A DNA stretch of 39,640 nt, from positions 1 to 39,640 of the forward strand of contig JAJDEA010000180.1 of NCBI GenBank assembly GCA_029260035.1, read 5' to 3'. Within the stretch, counting starts at the first letter, position 1, and each line of letters starts with the position of its first letter. Both the position numbers and the translations under genes were made by a program. Of the stretch, positions 7,828 through 15,820 are shown one piece after another. The stretch comes from Phycisphaerae bacterium. Its GTDB lineage: Bacteria; Planctomycetota; Phycisphaerae; UBA1845. The notes under the pieces are model-generated. The model was not told the DNA's origin and made no database searches. It saw nothing but the letters and a program-made list of their open reading frames with translations.

Positions 7828-8946
7828 TCACTTTCCCGACTCAGCGAACTTCTCATACCGAATCAAGTCGGACGGATGAACGGAAGGGGGGGTTCGTTCG
7901 ATGATCGTTAGAACGTCATTCATCGCAATGGAACGAGCCTCGCTTCCGGAGATGGCTTCCATAAACGGAAGCTGAGCAGCCTGTTGTGCAATGTTCTTGA
8001 CATCCGCCCCCGAATAGCCCTTTAGCTTATCACACAAGGTGCCAAAATCCACATCATCCGCCATCGGTCGGTCGTCAAAATAAATTTCCAAGAGCCGATA
8101 CCGAGCTGGTGCATCCGGCAAATCAACATATACCTTGGCGTCGAGTCGCCCAGGCCTGAGGATGGCTTCATCGAGCATCCAAGGCTTGTTCGTCGCACCA
8201 ATGAATAGTAGGGCGCGATCGCTCGTACGGTCAAAACCCTCCAATTCCTGTAGAATCTGCGGCACGACACGCTGCATGACGGTCGAGCTACCGCTTTTTC
8301 GCTTAGGGACAAGGGCTTCCGTCTCATCAAGAAAAATCACGCTGACGGGTTCCGCCTTGGCTGCATCGAAGAGCTTTTGAATGTTCTGCTCCGCTTCGCC
8401 CACCCACTTACTAAGCATCTGCGCGGGACTCACAACGAAGAATGTTGCGTCGATTTCATGTGCAATCGCCTTGGCAATCATGGTCTTGCCGGTGCCGGGC
8501 GGGCCGAACAACAGAATCCCACCGCCAGTCGATATGCCATACCGCTTTGCAAGCTCCGGATGCGCGAAGGGATAGATCATCTTAAGCCTGATTTCTTCCT
8601 TGACGTCCTCCAAGCCAGCAATGTCCCCAAAGCCGATCGTTGGCTTATCTCTTACAATCCAATCCGAGGCGGCGCTTCCGCTATCTCCTTCTTTCTCGCG
8701 TTGGCGGGCTTTCGCTTCGCGGGGCGATTGATGAAGCTTGTCGCAATCCTTGGCCAAATCAACAAGCTCTGCAGCCAGTTCTTCATGTTGCCTGCGAGCC
8801 TCCGCGGTCTTGGCACTCTCAGCCATTTCGACCATGCACTCAGCTGCGTCCACAAGATACGTCTTAGCCGCCAGGTATTCGCCGCTCTTATACGAGGCAA
8901 CTCCCTTGCTTTTGAGTCGTTCAAATGTTGAAAACGAGACAGTCAT
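7828..8946 (-). CDS. Vps4-like AAA+ ATPase with N-terminal MIT-like domain
   Basis: A 372-residue AAA+ ATPase of the meiotic (Vps4/katanin/spastin) type. Residues 5-72 form a predicted three-helix bundle with the MIT pattern (KGVASYKSGEYLAAKTYLVD). A linker leads to GFGDIAGLEDVKEEI, then Walker A GPPGTGKT (148-155), pore loop KWVGEAE (180-186), Walker B VIFLDETE (203-210), sensor GATNKPWMLDEAILRPGR, and a C-terminal segment PPSVHPSDLIRYEKF (353-367). That last segment matches the Vps4 C-terminal oligomerisation helix. Vps4 pulls ESCRT-III subunits from membrane filaments, and an ESCRT-III-like gene lies immediately upstream. No clear Vps4 beta-domain insertion is seen. Start placed at the ATG at 8946; starts at 8952 or 8958 are possible, none with a strong ribosome site. 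High confidence for family; function is inferred. Confidence 0.85.
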   Translation of the reverse strand: MTVSFSTFERLKSKGVASYKSGEYLAAKTYLVDAAECMVEMAESAKTAEARRQHEELAAELVDLAKDCDKLHQSPREAKARQREKEGDSGSAASDWIVRDKPTIGFGDIAGLEDVKEEIRLKMIYPFAHPELAKRYGISTGGGILLFGPPGTGKTMIAKAIAHEIDATFFVVSPAQMLSKWVGEAEQNIQKLFDAAKAEPVSVIFLDETEALVPKRKSGSSTVMQRVVPQILQELEGFDRTSDRALLFIGATNKPWMLDEAILRPGRLDAKVYVDLPDAPARYRLLEIYFDDRPMADDVDFGTLCDKLKGYSGADVKNIAQQAAQLPFMEAISGSEARSIAMNDVLTIIERTPPSVHPSDLIRYEKFAESGK

Positions 8947-9001
8947 ATTCATACACACGGCTGAGTCATTGCCTTGTTGGTGAAGGCATCAGACGCCCAG
9001 G

Positions 9002-9610
9002 TTATTTTTGCTTCTCGCTTTGACCTTTCAGAGATTCCAATTCAGCACGCAAGCCAGCAAGTTTATCGAGTTCTTTTTGATGCTCCGCTTCGGTCTCTGC
9101 ATCGATAAGCCTGTCAATTTCTTCATCCCCAATGACCTCGCCCGCATCGGACATGGAAATATCCTGGGCAGCGACATCTTCCACCGTATCGAGAAACATA
9201 CCCATGCGTTCTTCCATGGTTTGTGACTGCACCATGGCTTTTTCCCAGTCTGCCTGCGTCTTGACGAGGTCCGTCTCGCCGAAGAGCTTGCCGATTTCCG
9301 CAGCCATCATGCCCATTGCCTTGGCAAAATCAGCAGACGCTTCCGCCTGTTTCTTGATCAGCAAAGCGTTCTTGACCGAAAGCAACTGTCGCTCCAGCAT
9401 TTTTCGGATCGTCGCCGTTTTCTTGAGCGAATTACGAATGAAAGCATATTGTGACGTATCGCCGATCTTCTTGGCGTGCTGCGCGTTTCGGATAAACTCA
9501 TCCTGAAACTTCGCCTGCTCGCGAATGGACTTTTCGATTCGCCGAATACCCTGACGAATTTTGATGTCCCGCTCGATACGTCGTTCTTCGGCTGACTTAA
9601 AAAGACCCAT
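9002..9610 (-). CDS. ESCRT-III/Snf7-like coiled-coil protein with C-terminal MIM1-like motif
   Basis: 202 residues, almost wholly helical. The N-terminal third is strongly basic (residues 9-35, ERRIERDIKIRQGIRRIEKS), like ESCRT-III helix 1. It is followed by a long helix with RNAQHAKKIGDTSQYAFIRN and KMLERQLLSVKNAL, then AMGMMAAEIGKLFGETDL, a methionine-rich block with ADWEKAM and MEERMGMFLDTVED, and an acidic segment GDEEIDRLIDAETEAE. Order and charge change match Snf7/Vps24 family proteins, which polymerise on membranes. The last helix has L187, L191, L194 and K195 in LRAELESLK, close to the MIM1 consensus that binds MIT domains; the usual Arg is Glu here. The next gene downstream encodes an MIT-AAA ATPase. 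PspA/Vipp1 belong to the same superfamily, but this sequence reads closer to Snf7. Confidence 0.75.
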   Translation of the reverse strand: MGLFKSAEERRIERDIKIRQGIRRIEKSIREQAKFQDEFIRNAQHAKKIGDTSQYAFIRNSLKKTATIRKMLERQLLSVKNALLIKKQAEASADFAKAMGMMAAEIGKLFGETDLVKTQADWEKAMVQSQTMEERMGMFLDTVEDVAAQDISMSDAGEVIGDEEIDRLIDAETEAEHQKELDKLAGLRAELESLKGQSEKQK

Positions 9611-9699
9611 ACGATTTCGCCCTTTGAATTAGGCTCCTCATTTCGTTCTCAACACGCTTGCCCCAGAAACACTTCCTTGTTTGTGCCCAATTCAAGGCA

Positions 9700-9906
9700 C
9701 TAATAATACTCTTGCGCCGGCATAATCATCCAAAGAACAAGGTAGACAAGCGTACCGGGAAAGCCGGCTGACAAAATCGACAATACGACGTATCCGACTC
9801 GCACAGCAGTGGGGTCGATACCGAGATATTCGCCCAACCCGCCACAAACACCGGCGATCACCTGGTCTCTTGTGCTTCGTCTTAATGGTTTTGAATAGCT
9901 GTTCAT
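9700..9906 (-). CDS. PspC-domain membrane protein
   Basis: A 68-residue protein that is essentially one PspC domain: LRRSTRDQVIAGVCGGLGEY, then LGIDPTAVRVGYVVLSIL and a second hydrophobic segment TLVYLVLWMIMPAQE. PspC is an inner-membrane component of the phage shock response and senses or relays envelope stress together with PspA, itself an ESCRT-III superfamily member. The gene lies between the two ESCRT-III-like genes, in the same direction, with gaps of about 90 bases on each side. The context supports a membrane-stress role for the whole block. The domain call is secure. Confidence 0.92.
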   Translation of the reverse strand: MNSYSKPLRRSTRDQVIAGVCGGLGEYLGIDPTAVRVGYVVLSILSAGFPGTLVYLVLWMIMPAQEYY

Positions 9907-10001
9907 AATAACACCTTCATCGCGCCTTCGCTTATATCAACTCGCGCAGCCTTACGAGAACGAAGAGCAATCAAGTCCAGGATCGAATGCAACTCCTCGC
10001 G

Positions 10002-10655
10002 CTACGCATCCGGCGAAGCTTGTCGCTCTCGCACCGTACGGTCTGCCTCTTCGAATGCCTCCGCCTCGTCGGTAATTGCACCTTGATCCAGTTTTTCCCA
10101 GACGTTCAGCACACTCTTCCCCGCATCGCTTAGCGACGCAGCGCCCTCATCCACACTAGCGCCCATGGAAAGTATCTCATCCAACCTTTCCTGATACAGC
10201 TCCGACTTCACCGCATCCGTCTCGATCATTCGACCCAGCCTGACAATATCCGCTTCGCGAATCAGCCCCAGCTTGGATGATTGGCCCGCGCGATCTGCGT
10301 TTTCGCGCAACATGCGCAACCTCGAAACAGTCATCACTTCCTTGCTGCGGATGTTTAGCTGGCGAGCTAGCATGAGTTGTTCCGAGGTACGCAGCTCGAA
10401 CTCCTGCGCAAGCATGCGCCTTACCTCTGGCGTCTTCTCTTTGGCACCACGCTCGAAAAGGCCTTCCTTATCCTTCGCCAGCTTTGTCACCTTGTTGAGA
10501 ATTCGCGTGCGATCTTTTTCGAGAAGCAACTCCTGCCTGCGAAGCTCGGATCGTGACATTTTCGATAGAGGCTTCTTGCGATTCGTAAGCCAATCGAAGA
10601 AACCCACGGCTTGGTGATTTCCGCCGCCGAACAATTTTGCGAGAATCTGTTTCAT
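10002..10655 (-). CDS. Second ESCRT-III-like coiled-coil protein
   Basis: About 217 residues from the ATG at 10655, which falls 22 bases after the stop of the preceding gene; a longer frame to 10754 would overlap that gene and is rejected. A short N-terminal segment (ILAKLFGGG and FFDWLTNRKKPL) could be an amphipathic membrane anchor. A basic, helical region follows (ELRRQELLLEKDRTRILNK, then KLAKDKEGLFERGAKEKTP and RMLAQEFELRTSEQLMLARQL), then LGRMIETDAVKSELYQERL and an acidic C-terminal tail with DEAEAFEEADRTVRE. The general basic-to-acidic helical layout resembles ESCRT-III/Snf7 proteins, but less clearly than the gene at 9002-9610. No C-terminal MIM1 motif is apparent. Probably a partner subunit of the same polymer. 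Confidence 0.6.
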   Translation of the reverse strand: MKQILAKLFGGGNHQAVGFFDWLTNRKKPLSKMSRSELRRQELLLEKDRTRILNKVTKLAKDKEGLFERGAKEKTPEVRRMLAQEFELRTSEQLMLARQLNIRSKEVMTVSRLRMLRENADRAGQSSKLGLIREADIVRLGRMIETDAVKSELYQERLDEILSMGASVDEGAASLSDAGKSVLNVWEKLDQGAITDEAEAFEEADRTVRERQASPDA

Positions 10656-10677
10656 AGAACTTCGTCGATCACTTTTG

Positions 10678-12138
10678 CTACGTTGTTTCCGGGTCCGGGG
10701 ACTGCTTGGATTGCTCCGGAGCAGCGGGAGGCAGCGCGTCCGCAATAGGGCCACGGCTGGGCGGCGTTTCTGCGGTCGGAAGCTCAGCCTCTTTCGTAGG
10801 CGCCTTCATCGTGTCGGTCAATTTAGAGGGCTGTTCTTCTTCGAATTCCTGCATAATGGCGAGTTCTTCGTCACTCGTGAGCGTCGCCTCGATGCCGGTC
10901 TCCAAGCTGCCAACCATGTCCGCGTCGGCTTTGAGCGATTCGAGCATCTCCTCTGCTTGGACCGCATGTTCCGTCAATTCAGTCGTATCCGGCAGTTGAG
11001 CCCTTTCACCTTGCTGGATCAGCGTAAGATTGTGAATGTCCGTACTGATAATGTTGATCTGCTGATTCAACATGGCCGCACTGGTGTTTTGCCGACCAAT
11101 ATCTTTTCGCAGTTGTGCAAGCTGTGCAGCGATCCGTCTTTTCGGAACGGATGACGTTGCAGCTTTCCCCTGCACCAGCAAATCGGATTCCTTCTTTTCC
11201 AACTGCCCGATCGCTTCATAAATCTTATCGCGACGTTGGGTCAGGGTAGCTCTGCGCTCTGCGAGAAGATTCACCTTCTCAGCTTCGTCGCCATCGCCGG
11301 AAAACAACTGCCTAATTCGATCGATGACATTCATCGACTTTCTCTCCTGATGTGCCATAGCTGCACCTTGATACAATAAACATTCGCCGTCATTTCGCGT
11401 GACGTGCAGTTCCGGATCGACAGCGGCGAGCTGGTCGAAACCCTGCCGAACAATATGCTCGGGAAGATTTGCCTCTCCCGCGATAGCCGAAGCGGACAGT
11501 CCGCCTGTCAATAGCTCTGCTCGGTGAGACTCAAGGAGCTTGCGAACGCGCTGCTCCTTCATTGTTGCCGATTCCGGGTCGAATAGTTTCATCAAAGCAG
11601 GATCGACGGAATCTCCGACCGCCATGGCCTGCCAACCACCCGCCTCGTTTGGCTCAATGAGCACAATCGACAGGTTTTTTCGCGTAAGCTGGGCAGTACG
11701 AGCCTCCTTCGTGAAACCAGTCGGGCTGCAAATCCCAATAACGTATGGCGACTTCCGGTCAGACACGAGCTTGTGAACATGGTCCGTCAGCTCACCCAAA
11801 CCGACCGGCGGCGCCGGCGCTTCTCCATCTGCGGAAAAGTGCCCCATTGGCGACAGCACCGACGCAATCGCAACTCCTGTCGGCTTTCGCCCAAGCAGCC
11901 ATCGTCTTTCAAACCCGCGTAATACAATCCTACGATTAGCTGGCAGCGATTTTAGCTTCTCGCGATCATAATTGCGATGCCGAGCCATCAATGCCCGCAG
12001 ACGATCCGTTTCATCGTCGCGCGTAAGCTGCCAAGTAGAGCCTCGCAACAGCGTTCCTTTGGCCGTTTCGAGGTTCGCCTCGACACCAGCCAGGAAATCC
12101 GTTTCATGTTGAAATGCCTTGGTTGCGTCGATCGCCAT
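10678..12138 (-). CDS. Winged-helix-like domain fused to ESCRT-III-like coiled coil
   Basis: 486 residues. Residues 1-190 are a mixed alpha/beta region that I do not recognise (including SPYVIGICSPTGFTKEA and LSIVLIEPNEAGGW). Residues 195-260 look like a winged helix-turn-helix: KLLESHRAELLTGG, SASAIAGEANLPEHIVRQGF, then strands LHVTRNDGECLLYQG. Residues 268-435 begin with a short possible amphipathic helix MNVIDRIRQLF and continue as a long coil (LLAERRATLTQRRDKIYEAI, RRIAAQLAQLRKDIGRQ, SLETGIEATLTSDEELAIMQEFEEE) with an ESCRT-III-like layout. The tail (436-486) is Pro-rich and disordered. In eukaryotes CHMP7 also joins winged helices to an ESCRT-III domain and ESCRT-II uses winged helices, so the pairing is suggestive. 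The gene starts eight bases after the zinc-ribbon gene. Domain boundaries are by eye. Confidence 0.6.
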   Translation of the reverse strand: MAIDATKAFQHETDFLAGVEANLETAKGTLLRGSTWQLTRDDETDRLRALMARHRNYDREKLKSLPANRRIVLRGFERRWLLGRKPTGVAIASVLSPMGHFSADGEAPAPPVGLGELTDHVHKLVSDRKSPYVIGICSPTGFTKEARTAQLTRKNLSIVLIEPNEAGGWQAMAVGDSVDPALMKLFDPESATMKEQRVRKLLESHRAELLTGGLSASAIAGEANLPEHIVRQGFDQLAAVDPELHVTRNDGECLLYQGAAMAHQERKSMNVIDRIRQLFSGDGDEAEKVNLLAERRATLTQRRDKIYEAIGQLEKKESDLLVQGKAATSSVPKRRIAAQLAQLRKDIGRQNTSAAMLNQQINIISTDIHNLTLIQQGERAQLPDTTELTEHAVQAEEMLESLKADADMVGSLETGIEATLTSDEELAIMQEFEEEQPSKLTDTMKAPTKEAELPTAETPPSRGPIADALPPAAPEQSKQSPDPETT

Positions 12139-12146
12139 TTGTTAAA

Positions 12147-12428
12147 TCACTCAGAAACACTGCTGCGGTCCAATCTGGCGCCGCACTGACTACAATACCG
12201 CGCCGCACGGGATTCCACTTTTCGGCATTGAGGCTGATCGCAGACCAACACCTCTGGCTGACGTCTACTCGCAACATGCCTCTTATGTGGCACTTTCGGC
12301 GATGCACCAAAAAGCCGTGAAAACAAATGCAGGAATCCGCCCATCACACGGATCGTAAAATAAATCAACCCGGTTAGAAAAGCAGCCGTGCCGACCACAA
12401 AAATCAACAATAGGACTTCGAGCGGCAT
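12147..12428 (-). CDS. Small membrane protein with C-terminal zinc ribbon
   Basis: 93 residues: one strong N-terminal transmembrane segment (LEVLLLIFVVGTAAFLTGLIYF), a second weaker hydrophobic part with GGFLHLFSRLFG, a basic linker, then a zinc-ribbon-like pattern with Cys in VCDQPQC and YCSQCGARL. The ribbon resembles those at the end of the kinase encoded 17 bases upstream, so both may bind the same partner or metal. It is followed at eight bases by the winged-helix/coil gene. Exact role unknown; operon membership is well supported by spacing. Confidence 0.7.
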   Translation of the reverse strand: MPLEVLLLIFVVGTAAFLTGLIYFTIRVMGGFLHLFSRLFGASPKVPHKRHVASRRQPEVLVCDQPQCRKVESRAARYCSQCGARLDRSSVSE

Positions 12429-12445
12429 GATTCATCCACACCTTC

Positions 12446-13492
12446 TCACTTGGACAACACGCTTAAATCGTTCCCGCAAAAAATACAAAACCGATCCTTC
12501 GACCGAACAAACGCTTCACACGATGGACATCGAGGCACGGACACCACCAACTGCTCGCCGCAATGGATGCAAAACTGATCGTCCCTTTCGACCGTGTTCC
12601 CACACGACCGACAAGGCTGTCGCTCTCCAGCTGGCACCCATGCTGCTGCTGGAGGCGGAGGAGGAACGGGCGAAGATACGCTTCCACGCATCGCAGCCAA
12701 CATGTCCGCAGCACTTGCAAAACGCTGATCCAATCGGACATAAGACTGTTTGAAAACATCGTCAAGCGCTTTTGGAACTTCCTGTCGCAAGCTACTGGGA
12801 ATACTATGCCCTTGTGGCCTTTCGCCGGTCAGCATTTCATACAACACAATCCCGCAAGCATACAAATCGCTGCGAGCGTCAATATTTTGACCCTCTTTTT
12901 GTTCCGGCGACATATACGCAAGCGTACCTACGACGCTTCTACCCTGCGATGTTTCCATGCTGCCACTTTGCATGATCGATTGCGTCGTAACCCCGCCGAC
13001 TTGCCCCAGGCCAAAATCAGTGACTTTCACATCGACTTCGCGCGCCGACGCGACCTTGTCAATCGGACAATTCAAGAGAATATTTGCCGGTTTAACGTCT
13101 TTGTGCACCAGTCCACCAGCGTGGGCCGCCTGCAATGCAGACAGAACACCGCTCATAATGGCTTTGGCAGAATCAATTGGCAATGACTGTCTGTACCGAT
13201 CGATCACCTCTCGAAGTGACGGACCTTCGACATATTCCATAACCAGATAGGGCGGGTCCGCATACGGGTCAAGATCCATTGCGCGAACGATGTTTGGATG
13301 ATGAAGTCCATGAACCGCGACACCCTCGCGCTGCAGGTTTCGCACATACTGCAAATCGGTGGGCACCTTGACTGCAACGACTTCGTCGAAAACGTGGTGC
13401 CGAGCGCGCCATACCTCGCCGAAACTGCCAGCTCCGGCACGCTCTTCCAGCAAATAATTGCTAATTCGATCACCTTTTTGCAACGTCGCCAT
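12446..13492 (-). CDS. Ser/Thr protein kinase with C-terminal double zinc ribbon
   Basis: 348 residues. The Hanks-type kinase domain (about 10-270) has the glycine loop GAGSFGEV (20-27), catalytic Lys in VAVK (K42), HKDVKPANILL as catalytic loop (HKD in place of HRD), DFG (159-161) and a GTLAYMSPEQ activation segment with SPE in place of APE. A Pro-rich linker (SSPVPPPPPAAA) leads to two zinc ribbons built on CRSCG...CIHCG and CPSCE...CIFCG. No transmembrane segment is present, so it is likely cytosolic. As an early gene of the ESCRT-like block it probably phosphorylates one of the block's own products; this is inference. Kinase activity is well supported by intact motifs. Confidence 0.9.
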   Translation of the reverse strand: MATLQKGDRISNYLLEERAGAGSFGEVWRARHHVFDEVVAVKVPTDLQYVRNLQREGVAVHGLHHPNIVRAMDLDPYADPPYLVMEYVEGPSLREVIDRYRQSLPIDSAKAIMSGVLSALQAAHAGGLVHKDVKPANILLNCPIDKVASAREVDVKVTDFGLGQVGGVTTQSIMQSGSMETSQGRSVVGTLAYMSPEQKEGQNIDARSDLYACGIVLYEMLTGERPQGHSIPSSLRQEVPKALDDVFKQSYVRLDQRFASAADMLAAMRGSVSSPVPPPPPAAAWVPAGERQPCRSCGNTVERDDQFCIHCGEQLVVSVPRCPSCEAFVRSKDRFCIFCGNDLSVLSK

Positions 13493-13519
13493 CTTGACAT
13501 TCCCACAATCGATTTAGAC

Positions 13520-13927
13520 CTACAAGCCATCTTCCAGGCGTTCCGCCTGAAATTCGCAAACCTTGAAATTATAGACCGCAGCTGAAAGGAATCCAAGCAA
13601 CAATACGACCCACGTCAAAGCATTCTGGTCTGCGAAACTACCTATCATCCACCATGCCACAGTTACGTCGGCCAGCGAATAACCCATCAGCATCAATGCA
13701 GCTGCGCGATTGGTTTCCAATGAAATAACCCATGAAGCCACAAACCAAGTAGCCCATGGCAAAACGATCACAAATCCCAACCAGGCGAGAACATATTTGA
13801 TCGTCAGCCAAATCGTCTCCAAATGCTCTGGATGTCTCCAAAACCAGATTCCGCCGCCGATGACCGCAAGTGTGATGATCGCGGTAACAACTCTGCCACC
13901 GACATATTGACCGATTGCTGCAAGCAT
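13520..13927 (-). CDS. Small polytopic membrane protein of unknown function
   Basis: 135 residues with four likely transmembrane helices: VVTAIITLAVIGGGIWFW, IKYVLAWLGFVIVLPWATWF, NRAAALMLMGYSLADVTVAW and TWVVLLLGFLSAAVYNF. There is no signal peptide or known motif. The start ATG is preceded by GGGG at a suitable distance. It precedes the kinase gene by 27 bases and so is probably the first gene of the ESCRT-like operon; the gap upstream (about 165 bases) would hold the promoter. Not recognised as any named family. Confidence 0.65.
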   Translation of the reverse strand: MLAAIGQYVGGRVVTAIITLAVIGGGIWFWRHPEHLETIWLTIKYVLAWLGFVIVLPWATWFVASWVISLETNRAAALMLMGYSLADVTVAWWMIGSFADQNALTWVVLLLGFLSAAVYNFKVCEFQAERLEDGL

Positions 13928-14093
13928 CCTGAATCCCCTTCAGTCCACCAGCCAAACTGTTCTCGTTTCGCTTGGCGTGGAGAATAACCTCACAATACAA
14001 ATCTACCCGCTTTGCGCGCACATTGCGATTACAAAGACCCTCAGTGCCTATAATTCGTAAAATCGAGACAATTATCCACAGCGAAGTGGAAAG

Positions 14094-15515
14094 TCAGGCA
14101 GAAATGGGGGCCGAAGTCCCAGATTCCGTGGAAGGGCGGTCCTGGACCTTGGATTTGTCTTGATAGAGCATGCGATCCGCAGTCCGAATAAGTTCATCCG
14201 GACTGGCCGACGGTAGCTCTCGAAGACTTGCAATTCCCATGCTTACCCCAGTACGCGCATCAGGCAGGCGCCTGGAAACTCCCTCGACGAAGTGCATAGC
14301 GATGCGTTCGGCTAACACGCGAGCCTGCTCGGCATCGGTTTGGGGCAACAAAACGATAAACTCGTCGCCACCATACCGTGCCGCAACATCCGCCGATCGG
14401 AGCTCGCTTTTGATCGTTGTCGCCATGAGAATGAGCACCTCATCTCCAGCGGGATGGCCGAATTGATCATTCACTGCTTTGAAATCGTTCAAATCGAACA
14501 TGATGCAGGATAGATCGTGGTCATATCGACTGGCCTCGCTGAAGCTATGTTGCAGGACTTCATTGAAGCGTCGACGATTGTAAAGTCCGGTCAAAGACTC
14601 GCGCGACGCGAGGTCGCGCAATTGAGCAGTGCGCTTGGCAACACGCCTTTCCAGAACCGCGTTCAATCGAAGACTGCGCGAGTATAGCCGTTGGTGTTTG
14701 TCAGCCATGCGATTGAATGCCAACGCAAGACGGCCAATTTCATCTCGACGTCGGGCGTTACTCCGAACATCCAGGTCGCCTTCTGCAAACCTGTCCATCG
14801 AGTCGGCCAGTTCGTCTAACGGCGTCGTGATTTTTCGGACAACCATGAACCCCAATGGTACGCCGAGAACCGCGATGATTACACCCATGCCCGTCATCGT
14901 ATCGAGCTTACTAGCCAGCAATTGGTGCCACGCTTGCGCAACCATACCTGTACGCACATATCCCACTAAAGAGGAATAACTTCCATCATCGCCAGACGAC
15001 GCGACGAACACATTGACCGGGTAAACGACATCCAGGAATCGCGCTTTGGATTCCTTATCAACGTATAGTGTGGGTTGACCCGTCGCCGCACGCTTAAACC
15101 TCGCATTGTGGATGACATTCTTTATGTTGGTTGCCGTTGGATGAAACGACTCCGCCAAAGGCGATCCAGCCGCATCGACAAACTGCACGAATGCGAGGGA
15201 TGTTCCGTCAGTAATCTCGCTCGATACGCGATCGAGCGTGGCCAGGTCTGACTGTTCGATGGACGATGCGGTAGCCTTGGCCACCATCGACGCAAGTTCG
15301 ACCAATTGTTCGGCTCGTTGATTGCGCAATGAACTGACACTGGCACGCACCAGAAACCCCGCAACCACGATGGCCACGCAAGTAGTCAACACCACAACAA
15401 GCGTCGTCGCCTGACACTGCAAACTGAGAATTACATCAACAAACCCCCGCCCCTTTGTCGGCGAAGGCGTGAATCGATGTTTCTCTTGGTTGCCCATGGC
15501 GTTTCGACGACTCAT
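14094..15515 (-). CDS. Membrane diguanylate cyclase (HAMP-GGDEF)
   Basis: About 473 residues from the ATG at 15515; an alternative ATG lies at 15497, and the frame is open up to 15629. TM1 falls near residues 38-58, an extracytoplasmic sensor region follows, then TM2 (210-228), a HAMP segment (KITTPLDELADSMDRFAEGD), a short coil and a GGDEF domain starting at ESLTGLYNRRRF. The catalytic motif is an intact YGGDEF (381-386), and RSAD five residues before it is an RxxD inhibitory site for feedback by cyclic di-GMP. It should make cyclic di-GMP in response to a periplasmic cue. No downstream effector is visible nearby. It is not clearly in the ESCRT-like operon. Confidence 0.92.
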   Translation of the reverse strand: MSRRNAMGNQEKHRFTPSPTKGRGFVDVILSLQCQATTLVVVLTTCVAIVVAGFLVRASVSSLRNQRAEQLVELASMVAKATASSIEQSDLATLDRVSSEITDGTSLAFVQFVDAAGSPLAESFHPTATNIKNVIHNARFKRAATGQPTLYVDKESKARFLDVVYPVNVFVASSGDDGSYSSLVGYVRTGMVAQAWHQLLASKLDTMTGMGVIIAVLGVPLGFMVVRKITTPLDELADSMDRFAEGDLDVRSNARRRDEIGRLALAFNRMADKHQRLYSRSLRLNAVLERRVAKRTAQLRDLASRESLTGLYNRRRFNEVLQHSFSEASRYDHDLSCIMFDLNDFKAVNDQFGHPAGDEVLILMATTIKSELRSADVAARYGGDEFIVLLPQTDAEQARVLAERIAMHFVEGVSRRLPDARTGVSMGIASLRELPSASPDELIRTADRMLYQDKSKVQDRPSTESGTSAPISA

Positions 15516-15820
15516 GTAAATGCAACGAATCCGAGGCAGCTCTTGCCAGCTGTTCCGGTAATAACAGTCCCGATATCCATGGGTATCGGTACACGTCGGA
15601 GCGTACTGAAGCACCGCTGGAAGCAACATGGCATAAAACTCTAACCAATTGAAGTCGCCTTAAAGGTGCTGTGATCGCATCTCGAAACGAAAACGTCCTA
15701 TAAGAAATGATCGGACTTGGGTAAGCCAACTTCTCTGCTTGGAAGAACCGCTATGTCCAGGGAAATACGGCAGCGCGTGACCGGCGGCCTCGAGGTAAGG
15801 CAGCAGCTCTCATCGTTGAA

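Noticed and set aside
10656..10754. N-terminal extension of the second ESCRT-III-like protein
   Set aside because: It overlaps the coding end of the upstream gene and has low-complexity basic sequence; the ATG at 10655 fits the spacing better.
14072..14080. Perfect DnaA-box sequence TTATCCACA upstream of the small membrane protein gene
   Set aside because: Single box with no cluster, no AT-rich unwinding segment and no dnaA or dnaN nearby; not enough to call an origin.
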